Source: Paraburkholderia dioscoreae (GTDB lineage: Bacteria; Pseudomonadota; Gammaproteobacteria; Burkholderiales; Burkholderiaceae). Taken from it: a stretch of 64,000 bases of DNA. The DNA lies in assembly GCF_902459535.1 (NCBI RefSeq), contig NZ_LR699553.1, forward strand, positions 3,224,001 to 3,288,000, read 5' to 3'. The notes beneath the pieces are model-generated. The model was given only the letters and a program-made list of their open reading frames with translations, did no database searches and was not told the origin of the DNA. The translations under genes and the position numbers were made by a program. The first letter of the stretch is position 1. Every line of letters begins with the position of its first letter. Of the stretch, positions 16,107 to 24,801 are shown one piece after another.

Positions 16107-16134
16107 TGAGTCGATTAAACGCTCAATCGACTCA
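16107..16134. repeat. 10-bp perfect inverted repeat between ppk and phoR
   Basis: TGAGTCGATT and AATCGACTCA flank an 8-base spacer. It lies between the convergent ends of ppk (plus) and phoR (minus). No T run follows on either strand, so it is not a standard intrinsic terminator; a protein-binding palindrome or an RNA hairpin protecting 3' ends are possible. Confidence 0.6.
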
Positions 16135-16186
16135 CGGTGGGCTACGCGAGCATACCGACGAACCAATGCAAACGATACATGGGCGC

Positions 16187-17500
16187 TCAAACCGGCGCCG
16201 GTTGCCGGCGCGCCGTGCGATACACCGGAAAGCGCACCGTGAACGTGCTGCCGCGTCCCTCTTCGCTCTTCACGTCGAGCTGTGCGTCGTGACGCTGCAG
16301 CACATGTTTGACGATCGCAAGACCGAGACCCGTGCCGCCGGTGTCGCGTGAACGGCTACGATCGACGCGATAGAAGCGCTCGGTCAGCCGCGGAATGTCC
16401 GCAGTGGGAATCCCCAGTCCACTGTCCGTCACGGAAAACACCGCATTGCCGCCTTGTGCGTGCCACGACACCCGGATCGCACCGCCGTCCGGTGTATAGC
16501 GGATCGCATTCGTGACCAGATTGCCGAATGCACTGAGAATTTCCGTTTCAACGCCCGTGACGGTGAGTCCTTCGTCGACATCGAATACGATCTTGTGATG
16601 ATCGCTCGACAGGCTCTGCGCGTCGTCGCGCAGATGCCGCAACACCGCGCGCATGTCGATCATCTGATCGCTCGGCGGCTTGTTGTCGCCTTCGAGTTTG
16701 GCGAGCACCAGCAGATCGTTGACGATATGGCGCATGCGCGAAGCCTGTTGCTCCATCAGTTCGAGATAGCGTGAACGTTCACCCTCGCTCAGCGGCAACT
16801 CGCGCATGGTCTCCAGAAAACCGGAGAGCACGGTGAGCGGCGTCTTCAACTCATGCGAAACATTGGCGACGAAGTCGCGCCGCATCGCGTCGGTCCGCTC
16901 GAGTTCGGTGATGTCTTGCGAAAGCACCAGCTTGCGGTTCTCGCCGTACGGAAACACCTGCACCGAGAGCACGTTCTGACGCTTGTCGCCCATGCCGCGC
17001 ATGATCAGCATCTCTTCGTACCGATGCGAATTCAGGTAACGGACGAAATCGGGCTGACGCACCAGATGCGTGATGTGCTGGCGCAGATCGCGCTTCGCAT
17101 CCAGCCCGAAATGGAGTTCGGAGATGGCGTTGCACCACTCGATCTGGTCATGATCGTCGAGCATCGCCACGCCGTTCGGCGAAGCCTGGATCGCCTGGAT
17201 GAAACGCGAATGCTGCTGCTCGACCTGGCGCACCTGGGCGTGCCAGCGCTTCGCGAGCTTGTGCAAACGGTAGTAGATTTCGCCCCAGATGCCGGGAGCG
17301 CTCGGCACTTCGCCGTAGACTGGCGCGTCGAGCAAACGCCACAGACGCTGTTTATGGAAGGTGCTGAAGACGCTCTGCGCGAGCAGCATGATAATCGCAA
17401 GAACGAGCGCTGTCTTGACGTTCACGAGTGCGCCGACCACCACGCACAGAACAGCCAGCAGCACGACCGACACGATGGAGCGCGCCCAGATGATGTTCAT
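16187..17500 (-). CDS. phoR: Phosphate regulon sensor histidine kinase
   Basis: 437 residues. Two adjacent N-terminal membrane helices (about 8-45) with almost no periplasmic part, a charged region, a PAS domain (about 95-200), the HisKA dimerisation domain with phospho-acceptor His216 in DFVANVSHELKTPL, and a HATPase domain with an N box (NLVTNAIRYTP) and G boxes (DSGLGIP, GTGLGLAIVKHV). This is the PhoR layout: it phosphorylates PhoB when phosphate is scarce and is held inactive through PstSCAB and PhoU when it is plentiful. It is the last gene of the run pstS-pstC-pstA-pstB-phoU-phoB-phoR, all on the minus strand. Confidence 0.95.
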   Translation of the reverse strand: MNIIWARSIVSVVLLAVLCVVVGALVNVKTALVLAIIMLLAQSVFSTFHKQRLWRLLDAPVYGEVPSAPGIWGEIYYRLHKLAKRWHAQVRQVEQQHSRFIQAIQASPNGVAMLDDHDQIEWCNAISELHFGLDAKRDLRQHITHLVRQPDFVRYLNSHRYEEMLIMRGMGDKRQNVLSVQVFPYGENRKLVLSQDITELERTDAMRRDFVANVSHELKTPLTVLSGFLETMRELPLSEGERSRYLELMEQQASRMRHIVNDLLVLAKLEGDNKPPSDQMIDMRAVLRHLRDDAQSLSSDHHKIVFDVDEGLTVTGVETEILSAFGNLVTNAIRYTPDGGAIRVSWHAQGGNAVFSVTDSGLGIPTADIPRLTERFYRVDRSRSRDTGGTGLGLAIVKHVLQRHDAQLDVKSEEGRGSTFTVRFPVYRTARRQPAPV

Positions 17501-17635
17501 GGTCTAGCGATCGAAGAGAAAAGCCCATGCACCGGAATGTGAATCACGGCGCCTGACATTGCGAAGGGTGACAAAGCGTTGCGACGATGACGTATCCCGC
17601 GCGTGCGGCCCGCACGCCGCAACCGTGAACGTCGC

Positions 17636-18337
17636 TCAGGCGCTCTTCGCGAGCCGGTAGCCGCTGCCGCGTACCGTCTCAATCATAGCATCGCAGCCGG
17701 CCGGCTTAAGCGCTGCGCGCAGACGCTTGATATGCACATCGACCGTACGCTCTTCGACGAATACGTGATCGCCCCACACCTGATCGAGCAATTGCGTGCG
17801 GCTGTGCACGCGCTCCGGATGCGTCATGAAGAAATGCAGCAGACGGAATTCGGTCGGGCCGAGATCGAGCTTGATCTCGCTGCCTTCGGCATGCGCGGCC
17901 ACACGGTGGGTTGCCGGATCGAGCTTCAGACCGTTGATCGCGACCACGTCTTCGGTCAACTGCGGAGCACGGCGGCGCAACACCGCCTTGATGCGCGCCA
18001 TCAGCTCTTTCGGCGAGAACGGTTTGGTGACGTAGTCGTCGGCACCGATTTCGAGGCCGAGCACCTTATCCTGCTCGTCGCCGCGCGCGGTCAGCATGAT
18101 GATGGGGATATGCTTCGTGCGCTCGTTGTTGCGCAGATCACGCGCGAACGCAATGCCCGATTTTCCCGGCAGCATCCAGTCGAGCAGGACGAGGTCGGGC
18201 AATACGTCGCTGATCAGGTTCTGCGCCTGCTCCGCGTTGTACGCGCGAATCGGGCAGTGTCCGGCGTGTTGAAGATTGACCGAAATCAATTCGGAAATGG
18301 CGGGCTCATCTTCAATGACGAGAATGCTGCTGGGCAT
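17636..18337 (-). CDS. phoB: Phosphate regulon response regulator
   Basis: 233 residues. Receiver domain with acidic pocket (VIEDEP), phospho-acceptor Asp53 in VLLDWMLPGKSG and the conserved lysine in YVTKPFSPKEL. It is followed by an OmpR/PhoB winged-helix DNA-binding domain with the recognition region RTVDVHIKRLRAAL and the closing ETVRGSGYRL. It binds Pho boxes, of which three candidates are seen in this window. ATG 18337 is chosen (AGAGGTG upstream); a GTG at 18343 would add two residues. The phoU stop is 26 bases upstream. Confidence 0.96.
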   Translation of the reverse strand: MPSSILVIEDEPAISELISVNLQHAGHCPIRAYNAEQAQNLISDVLPDLVLLDWMLPGKSGIAFARDLRNNERTKHIPIIMLTARGDEQDKVLGLEIGADDYVTKPFSPKELMARIKAVLRRRAPQLTEDVVAINGLKLDPATHRVAAHAEGSEIKLDLGPTEFRLLHFFMTHPERVHSRTQLLDQVWGDHVFVEERTVDVHIKRLRAALKPAGCDAMIETVRGSGYRLAKSA

Positions 18338-18363
18338 CGGCACCTCTGGTCCTTATATCTGGA

Positions 18364-19068
18364 TTAACTGAGTGCTTCGCGTTCGAGCGCGTCGCGTGAC
18401 TTGTGCCGCACGTCCGTACCCTTGACGATGTAAATGATGAACTCCGCGATATTCTTCGAATGGTCGCCGATCCGCTCGATCGCCTTGGCGATGAACAGAA
18501 AGTCGAGGCCCACCGAGATCGAACGCGGATCTTCCGTCATGTACGAGATCAGCTTGCGCACGAAAGCGCGGAACTCTTCGTCGATTGCCTTATCGTCGCG
18601 CACGATCTGCGCGGCGGCGACCGTGTCGAGGCGCGCGAACGCGTCCAGCGCGCGGCGCAGAATCGACACCGCCATTTCGCCCGACAGCTTGATTTCCGCG
18701 ATGTTGATGGTGCGCGAAGCGCCGTCTTCCATCAAACGCTTGGTGCGCTTGGCGATCTTTTCGGCCTCGTCGCCGGCACGCTCGAGATTCGTGATGGTCT
18801 TCGAAATCGCGATCAGGAGGCGCAGGTCACGCGCGGCCGGCTGACGGCGCGCGATGATGTTGCTGCACTCTTCGTCGATTTCAATTTCCATTGCGTTCAG
18901 GCGTTCTTCCGCGGCGATCACCTGTTCGGCGACGTCGAGATCGAAATCGTTGAGCGCCTGCATGGCCTTGACGATCTGCGATTCGACCAGGCCGCCCATT
19001 TCGAGCACCTTGGAGGAAACCAGATTCAGGTCGGCGTCGAACTGGCTGGACAGGTGTTTGTCGGACAT
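18364..19068 (-). CDS. phoU: Phosphate signalling protein PhoU
   Basis: 234 residues, all-helical, built of two PhoU three-helix repeats. The repeat signatures are visible as EEIDEECSNIIARRQPAARDLR in the first half and DLFIAKAIERIGDH-like sequence (LDFLFIAKAIERIGDHSKNIAEFI) in the second; these acidic clusters bind metal. PhoU links the Pst transporter to PhoR and is needed to shut the regulon off when phosphate is abundant. It lies 28 bases after pstB and just before phoB, as in most pst operons. Confidence 0.95.
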   Translation of the reverse strand: MSDKHLSSQFDADLNLVSSKVLEMGGLVESQIVKAMQALNDFDLDVAEQVIAAEERLNAMEIEIDEECSNIIARRQPAARDLRLLIAISKTITNLERAGDEAEKIAKRTKRLMEDGASRTINIAEIKLSGEMAVSILRRALDAFARLDTVAAAQIVRDDKAIDEEFRAFVRKLISYMTEDPRSISVGLDFLFIAKAIERIGDHSKNIAEFIIYIVKGTDVRHKSRDALEREALS

Positions 19069-19096
19069 GTCGTACTCCCTTTTTTAGCTCGGCGAC

Positions 19097-19945
19097 TTAG
19101 CCGAAGCGGCCAGTGATGTAATCCTCGGTTTCCTTGCGGACCGGCTTGATGAAGATCTTTTCGGTGTCGCCGAATTCGATCAACTCGCCGAGGTACATAT
19201 AGGCAGTGTAGTCCGAACAGCGTGCCGCCTGTTGCATGTTGTGCGTGACGATCACCACCGTGTAATCGCTCTTCAGTTCGGCGATCAGCTCTTCGATACG
19301 GCCCGTGGAAATCGGGTCCAGCGCCGAACACGGCTCGTCGAGCAGCAGCACTTCCGGACGGATCGCGATTCCGCGCGCAATGCACAGACGCTGCTGCTGG
19401 CCGCCCGACAGACCGTAGCCGCTCTGGCCGAGCTTGTCCTTCACTTCATTCCACAACGCGGCCTTGGTCAGCGCCCACTCCACACGGTCGTCCATTTCCG
19501 AGCGCGGCAGCGTCTCGAACATCTTCACGCCGAACGCGATGTTGTCGTAGATCGACATCGGAAACGGCGTCGGCTTCTGGAACACCATGCCGATCCGTGC
19601 GCGCAAGAGCGAAATATCGCGCTTGGTGGTCAGCAGGTTTTCGCCGTCCATCAGGATCTCGCCTTCGGCGCGCTGCTCCGGATAGAGCGCGTACATCTTG
19701 TTGAGTGTGCGCAACAACGTGGACTTGCCGCAGCCCGACGGACCGATGAAGGCGGTCACCTTGCCTTCGGGAATCTGCAGGTTGATGTTCTTCAGCGCGT
19801 GATACTTGCCGTAGAAGAAATTCAGGTCGTTGATCTCGATCTTCGGGCGCGACGGCGCTTGCGATTGACCGCTCTGGGCGGGGTCGAAACCGGCGGGCGC
19901 GGTGGGACGCGCGATCGGATTGAGTTGAGTTTCTGCCATATTCAT
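19097..19945 (-). CDS. pstB: Phosphate ABC transporter ATP-binding protein
   Basis: 282 residues. ABC ATPase with Walker A GPSGCGKST (about residues 68-76), signature LSGGQQQRLCIARG, Walker B VLLLDEPCSALDP and switch His in VTHNMQQAARCSD. The PstB-specific NKMYALYPEQRAEG region follows Walker A. An N-terminal Pro/Ser-rich extension of about 34 residues precedes the core. It powers high-affinity phosphate import through PstC-PstA and takes part in PhoR signalling. ATG 19945 has GGAG about nine bases upstream; ATG 19939 is an alternative. Confidence 0.96.
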   Translation of the reverse strand: MNMAETQLNPIARPTAPAGFDPAQSGQSQAPSRPKIEINDLNFFYGKYHALKNINLQIPEGKVTAFIGPSGCGKSTLLRTLNKMYALYPEQRAEGEILMDGENLLTTKRDISLLRARIGMVFQKPTPFPMSIYDNIAFGVKMFETLPRSEMDDRVEWALTKAALWNEVKDKLGQSGYGLSGGQQQRLCIARGIAIRPEVLLLDEPCSALDPISTGRIEELIAELKSDYTVVIVTHNMQQAARCSDYTAYMYLGELIEFGDTEKIFIKPVRKETEDYITGRFG

Positions 19946-19962
19946 CGGATTACACTCCGCCC

Positions 19963-20859
19963 TTACTTGTTCGTGAAGATCGTGCGCGCGAGGATGTTCA
20001 GTCCCAGCACCGCGAGCGTGATCAGGAAGACGCCGGCCCACGCGAGCGATTGCCACTGCGCGAACGGGCTCATCGCAAACTTGTAGATCGTGACCGGCAG
20101 GTTCGCGACCGGCTGGTCCATGTTCAGCGAGAAGAACTGGTTCGACAGCGCCGTGAAGAGCAGCGGCGCGGTTTCACCCGCGATACGCGCCACGCCGAGC
20201 AACACGCCGGTGACGATACCCGCGATCGAAGCCTTCAGCGTGATCGACAGCACCATCTTCCACTTCGGCGTGCCGAGTGCGAAGGCTGCCTCACGCAACG
20301 CGTTCGGCACCAGTTTCAGCATGTTTTCCGTGGTGCGGATCACGATCGGAATCTGCAGCAACGCAAGCGCGAACACGCCGGCCCAGCCGCTGAAGTGGCC
20401 CATCTTCGCGACAACCAGTGCGTACACGAAGAGACCAACTACGATCGAAGGCGCCGACAGCAGAATGTCGTTGATAAACCGCGTGAAGCTCGCGAGCCAA
20501 CCCCTCTGGCCGTATTCGGCGAGATACACGCCGGCCAGAATGCCGATCGGCGTGCCGACGAACGTGGCGAGCCCAACCAGCATCAGACTGCCGACGATCG
20601 CATTGGCGAGGCCACCGCCGTCGGTGTTCGGCGGCGGCGTCGATTGCGTGAACAGTTCGACGGACAAACCGCCCACGCCGAGGCGCAAGGTCGTGTACAG
20701 AATCCAGATCAGCCACACCAGACCAAACGCCATCGCGGCGAGCGACAAGGTCAGCGCGACCGCATTCTTCATGCGGCGGCGGCCTTGCAGACGTACGCGC
20801 ATGGCTTCGAGCGCGGCGGCGTCGGTCGAACCCGGCATATTCAAAGTGGGCTGGCTCAT
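19963..20859 (-). CDS. pstA: Phosphate ABC transporter permease PstA
   Basis: 298 residues, about six membrane helices. The binding-protein-dependent permease (EAA) loop is visible as EAAFALGTPKWKMVLSITL. FTQSTPPPNTDGGGLANAIVGSL is the typical PstA segment after helix 1. Its ATG overlaps the pstC stop (ATGA), indicating translational coupling. Forms the membrane channel with PstC. Confidence 0.95.
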   Translation of the reverse strand: MSQPTLNMPGSTDAAALEAMRVRLQGRRRMKNAVALTLSLAAMAFGLVWLIWILYTTLRLGVGGLSVELFTQSTPPPNTDGGGLANAIVGSLMLVGLATFVGTPIGILAGVYLAEYGQRGWLASFTRFINDILLSAPSIVVGLFVYALVVAKMGHFSGWAGVFALALLQIPIVIRTTENMLKLVPNALREAAFALGTPKWKMVLSITLKASIAGIVTGVLLGVARIAGETAPLLFTALSNQFFSLNMDQPVANLPVTIYKFAMSPFAQWQSLAWAGVFLITLAVLGLNILARTIFTNK

Positions 20860-21857
20860 TTCGCGCCCTCCCCTTTTTCGAGGCGAAGCAGCATGATCTT
20901 CGAAATCGCCAGCACGATGAAAGTAATCACGAACAGAATGAGGCCGAGTTCCATCAACGCCGACGTATGCAACCCCGGATCCGCTTCGGCGAATTCGTTG
21001 GCGAGCGCCGACGTAATGCTGTTGCCCGGCGAAAATAGCGACACGTTATCGAGCAGATTGGTGTTGCCGATCACGAACGTCACGGCCATGGTCTCGCCGA
21101 GCGCGCGGCCGAGGCCCAGCATGACGCCGCCGATCACGCCGCTCTTGGTGAAGGGCAGCACGATCTTCCACATGACTTCCCACGTCGTGCAGCCGATGCC
21201 GTAAGCCGACTCTTTCAGCAGTACCGGCGTGACTTCGAACACGTCGCGCATTACCGATGCGATGTACGGGATGATCATGATCGCGAGGATGACCCCGGCG
21301 CACAGTATGCCGATGCCGATCGGCGCGCCCTGAAACAGCGCACCGACTACCGGAATGCCGCCGAGCACGGCGCCGAGCGGCTTTTCGAACCACGTCGCGA
21401 AGATCGGCGCGAACACGAGCAGACCCCACATGCCGTACACGATCGACGGAATCGCGGCGAGCAGCTCGATCGCGATGCCGAGCGGCCGGCGCAGCCACGC
21501 GGGCGCGAGTTCAGTCAGGAAAAGCGCGATGCCGAAGCTGACGGGCACCGCGATGATGAGTGCAATGATCGAGGTGGCGATCGTGCCGTAGATCGGCACC
21601 AGGGCGCCGAACTGCTTGCTGGGTGGATCCCAGTCGGCGGTCCACAGGAAGCTGAGACCGAATTGCCTGATCGACGGCATGGACGCGACGATCAGCGAAA
21701 CGATGATGCCGCCGAGCAGCAACAGGGTGACGATGGCGGCGAGGCGCGCGAGACCGCCGAAGATCACGTCGCCGGCTCGGCTGGGCGCTTTCTGCTGCGA
21801 TGCGCTGCCGGGCGGGGTGGACCTGCTCGCGCCGGACGCTAATTGGATATCGGACAT
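20856..21857 (-). CDS. pstC: Phosphate ABC transporter permease PstC
   Basis: 333 residues with about six helices. The region LWTADWDPPSKQFGALVPIYGTI is diagnostic for PstC, and the EAA-like loop reads ESAYGIGCTTWEVMWKIVLP. An N-terminal polar stretch of about 30 residues precedes the first helix. The start MSDIQ at ATG 21857 is preferred; the frame runs on to 21947 without a sensible N-terminus. Separated from pstS by a strong hairpin, which may lower its expression relative to the binding protein. Confidence 0.95.
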   Translation of the reverse strand: MSDIQLASGASRSTPPGSASQQKAPSRAGDVIFGGLARLAAIVTLLLLGGIIVSLIVASMPSIRQFGLSFLWTADWDPPSKQFGALVPIYGTIATSIIALIIAVPVSFGIALFLTELAPAWLRRPLGIAIELLAAIPSIVYGMWGLLVFAPIFATWFEKPLGAVLGGIPVVGALFQGAPIGIGILCAGVILAIMIIPYIASVMRDVFEVTPVLLKESAYGIGCTTWEVMWKIVLPFTKSGVIGGVMLGLGRALGETMAVTFVIGNTNLLDNVSLFSPGNSITSALANEFAEADPGLHTSALMELGLILFVITFIVLAISKIMLLRLEKGEGAK

Positions 21858-21931
21858 GAGAGCCTGATGGACCTGTTTCCAGTTGCCGTATGACACGTGT
21901 CGTGCGGCCGGTGGTGCCGGAGGGTTAAAGC

Positions 21932-21963
21932 CGTTGGCCGTCCCCACAAGAGGACGGCCAACG
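21932..21963 (-). repeat. 12-bp hairpin in the pstS-pstC intergenic region
   Basis: CGTTGGCCGTCC and its exact complement flank an 8-base loop. No T tract follows on the minus strand, so it is more likely an RNA 3'-end stabiliser or partial attenuator that lets PstS be made in excess over the membrane subunits than a full terminator. Confidence 0.75.
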
Positions 21964-21994
21964 TGTTACGTACTGCGGATGCTGTGCGCCTGAC

Positions 21995-23026
21995 TTACTC
22001 GGCGATTGCCTTGCCCGAAGCGTCCTTCACCTTCGACTTCCACTGCGTGCGGATTTCCGACACGACCGAATCCGGCAACGAGATGTAGTCCAGATCGTTC
22101 GCGGCTTGCGTGCCGTTCTTGAATGCCCAGTCGAAGAACTTCAGCGTTTCGGTGCCTTGCGCCGGCTTGTCCTGTGCCGTGTGAAGCAGCACGAACGTCG
22201 CGCCGACGATCGGCCATGCGTTCTTGCCCGGCTCGTCCGTCAGGATCTGGTAGAACGACTTCGACCAGTCCGCGCCTGCTGCCGCTGCCTTGAATGTTTC
22301 CGTCTTCGGCTCGACCACAGTGCCCGACGAGTTCTTCAGTGCGACATACGTCATGTGGTTCTGCTTCGCGTACGCCCATTCCACATAGCCGATTGCGCCC
22401 GGCAGACGTTGCACGAAGGCCGCGACGCCGTCGTTGCCCTTGCCGCCCGTGCCCGTCGGCCAGTTGACCGTCGAACCTTCACCGACCTTCGACTTCCAGT
22501 CGGCGTTGACCTTCGACAGGTAGTTCGTCCAGATGAAGCTGGTGCCCGAACCGTCGGCGCGGCGAACCACGGCGATGTCGGTATCCGGCAGCTTGACCTT
22601 CGGGTTCAGTGCAACGATCGCCGGATCGTTCCACTTCTTGATCTTGCCCAGATAGATGTCGCCGAGCACTTCGCCCGACAGCGTCAGTTCAGCCGGCTTC
22701 ACGCCCGGCACGTTGACGACCGGCACCACGCCGCCGACCACCGTCGGGAACTGGAACAGGCCGTCCTTGGCCAGCTCGTCGTCCTTCAGCGGAGCGTCCG
22801 AACCAGCGAAATCGACGGTCTTCGCGACGATCTGCTTCACGCCACCCGACGAACCGATACCCTGATAGTTAACCTTGCCGCCACCCGACTTCTGGTAGGC
22901 GTCAGCCCACTTGGTGTAAATCGGTGCTGCGAAGGTACTGCCCGCGCCGGTGATGTCTGCGGCTTGCGCTGCGATCGCGAAAAGCGCGCCAGCGACGCCA
23001 GCGAACACGGTGTGCATCAATTTCAT
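21995..23026 (-). CDS. pstS: Periplasmic phosphate-binding protein PstS
   Basis: 343 residues with a cleavable Sec signal (MKLMHTVFAGVAGALFAIAAQA). The mature N-terminus ITGAGSTFAAPIYTKWADAY contains the conserved phosphate-binding loop; YQGIGSSGG and RRADGSGTSFIWTNYL supply further ligands. It captures phosphate for PstCAB. ATG 23026 has a clear GGAGG upstream. First gene of the pst-pho run, with two Pho boxes upstream. Confidence 0.96.
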   Translation of the reverse strand: MKLMHTVFAGVAGALFAIAAQAADITGAGSTFAAPIYTKWADAYQKSGGGKVNYQGIGSSGGVKQIVAKTVDFAGSDAPLKDDELAKDGLFQFPTVVGGVVPVVNVPGVKPAELTLSGEVLGDIYLGKIKKWNDPAIVALNPKVKLPDTDIAVVRRADGSGTSFIWTNYLSKVNADWKSKVGEGSTVNWPTGTGGKGNDGVAAFVQRLPGAIGYVEWAYAKQNHMTYVALKNSSGTVVEPKTETFKAAAAGADWSKSFYQILTDEPGKNAWPIVGATFVLLHTAQDKPAQGTETLKFFDWAFKNGTQAANDLDYISLPDSVVSEIRTQWKSKVKDASGKAIAE

Positions 23027-23091
23027 GAGACCTCCAAGGTGTGAGCGGTGTGAGCGAGTAATACGAACACCGCGAAGCTTAGGGTCTCTTT

Positions 23092-23130
23092 GTGACAAAA
23101 ACGTGACTTACCGTGAAACGGATGTGACAG
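23092..23130 (-). promoter_or_regulatory. Two tandem Pho boxes upstream of pstS
   Basis: On the minus strand: CTGTCAC-ATCC-GTTTCAC (23113-23130) and, three bases on, AAGTCAC-GTTT-TTGTCAC (23092-23109). Four repeats close to the PhoB half-site in 7-4-7 spacing, about 65-105 bases before the pstS start. A TAAGCT -10-like element follows downstream. Confidence 0.85.
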
Positions 23131-23414
23131 TGGGATTACTAAGGTGAAAGGCGCTTGGACGGAAAATCCGCCGGTTTGGCTGAGGGTGGGTGCGCCGCTC
23201 TACAGATTAGACGAAAAAGACGGGGCGCGAACGTTTGCGTGTGAGAAGTTGGCGAGCGTGGCGCCGACGGCGAAAGGTGGGATGTTGAGCGCGGCCCGAA
23301 AGCTAGCTGACGCAGCCGACGGTTTGGCGGTGCTTCTTTGCCGGCGGACCAGCCGACCGGCGGCGGAACGATCTTGCGATGTCCCGCCGCGCCGCGCCCA
23401 AGAAAGGGGCTGGC
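23131..23414. other. Intergenic region between pstS promoter and glmM end
   Basis: GC-rich sequence without a supported gene; a short plus frame from 23144 has no family similarity. No clear terminator for glmM is seen. Confidence 0.5.
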
Positions 23415-24773
23415 TTACGCAGTGGCTTGCTTCACCGCGCTGGCGATCGACTCCGCATATTGAACCGCGTCGGCGACATTTTCCGCTTCCACCATCACGC
23501 GCAGCACCGGCTCGGTGCCGGACGCGCGGATCAGCACGCGGCCGCGCCCGTTCAGCGCGTCTTCAGCCTTGGCGATGGCGCGGCGGATCACGTCGCTGCC
23601 CTTCCAGTCCGCGTCGGGCTTCATACGCACGTTGATCAGCTTTTGCGGGAACAGCGTGACGCCGCCAAGCAACTCGGCGAGCGTCTTGTCACTGCGCTTC
23701 ATGGCCGCCAGCACCAGCAGGGCGGAGACGATGCCGTCGCCCGTGGAATGGCGGTCGAGAGAGAGAATATGGCCGGAGCCTTCGGCCCCGAGCTGCCAGC
23801 CGTGTTCGCGCAACTGCTCGAGCACGTAACGGTCGCCGACCGCCGCGCGTACGAACTTCACGCCGGCTTCCTGCAGCGCCACTTCCACCGCCATATTCGT
23901 CATCAGCGTGCCGACCGCGCCCTCCACCTTGCCTTCGGTGGCGATGCGGTCCTTGACGAGGATGTACAGCAATTCGTCGCCGTTATAGAGACGGCCTGCG
24001 GCATCGACCACTTGCAGGCGGTCGGCGTCGCCGTCGAGCGCAATGCCGAGGTCGGCATGATTCGCCCGCACGGCGCGCACCAGCGCATCCGGTGCGGTCG
24101 CGCCGACTCCGTCGTTGATATTGAAACCGTTCGGCGCGACGCCGATCGGAATCACATCGGCGCCGAGCTCATGGAACACGTGCGGCGCGACGTCATACGC
24201 GGCGCCATGCGCGCAGTCGACGACCAGCTTCAGACCGCGCAGATCGAACGCGGCCGGGAAGGTGCTCTTGCAGAACTCGATATAGCGGCCGGCCGCGTCG
24301 TCGAGACGCCGCGCCTTGCCGAGTTGCTCCGATGCCGCGCAGGCGAGCGGCTGATCGAGCTGCTCTTCGATCTGCGCTTCCACTTCGTCCGGCAGCTTGT
24401 TGCCGTCGGCGGAGAAAAATTTGATACCGTTGTCGTAGTACGGGTTGTGCGACGCGCTGATCACCACGCCCGCGGCGAGCCGCAGCGCGCGCGTCAGATA
24501 GGCGATACCGGGAGTCGGCATCGGGCCGGCCAGCATCACATCCACGCCCGCCGCGGAAAAGCCCGCTTCGAGCGCCGCTTCGAGCATGTAGCCCGACACC
24601 CGCGTGTCTTTACCGATCAGCACGGTTGGCCGCGTGCCCGTCTTCGCCCAGCGGTCCGCGCCCGCCAGCACCTTGCCGGCCGCGTAGCCGAGCCGCAATA
24701 CAAATTCCGGCGTGATAGGTCCTTCGCCGACTTTGCCCCGAATGCCGTCCGTTCCGAAATAACGACGTGCCAT
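23415..24773 (-). CDS. glmM: Phosphoglucosamine mutase
   Basis: 452 residues, standard for GlmM, which interconverts glucosamine-6-phosphate and glucosamine-1-phosphate for UDP-GlcNAc synthesis. N-terminal RRYFGTDGIRG, the catalytic phosphoserine loop VVISASHNPYYDNGIKFF, the metal-binding loop IALDGDADR, the sugar-binding GSGHI segment and the phosphate-binding loop RASGTEPVLRVMVE are all present. Lies 28 bases after folP in the conserved ftsH-folP-glmM arrangement. Confidence 0.97.
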   Translation of the reverse strand: MARRYFGTDGIRGKVGEGPITPEFVLRLGYAAGKVLAGADRWAKTGTRPTVLIGKDTRVSGYMLEAALEAGFSAAGVDVMLAGPMPTPGIAYLTRALRLAAGVVISASHNPYYDNGIKFFSADGNKLPDEVEAQIEEQLDQPLACAASEQLGKARRLDDAAGRYIEFCKSTFPAAFDLRGLKLVVDCAHGAAYDVAPHVFHELGADVIPIGVAPNGFNINDGVGATAPDALVRAVRANHADLGIALDGDADRLQVVDAAGRLYNGDELLYILVKDRIATEGKVEGAVGTLMTNMAVEVALQEAGVKFVRAAVGDRYVLEQLREHGWQLGAEGSGHILSLDRHSTGDGIVSALLVLAAMKRSDKTLAELLGGVTLFPQKLINVRMKPDADWKGSDVIRRAIAKAEDALNGRGRVLIRASGTEPVLRVMVEAENVADAVQYAESIASAVKQATA

Positions 24774-24801
24774 GTTTTATATTCCTCCTTGGCTTGTGGG
24801 C

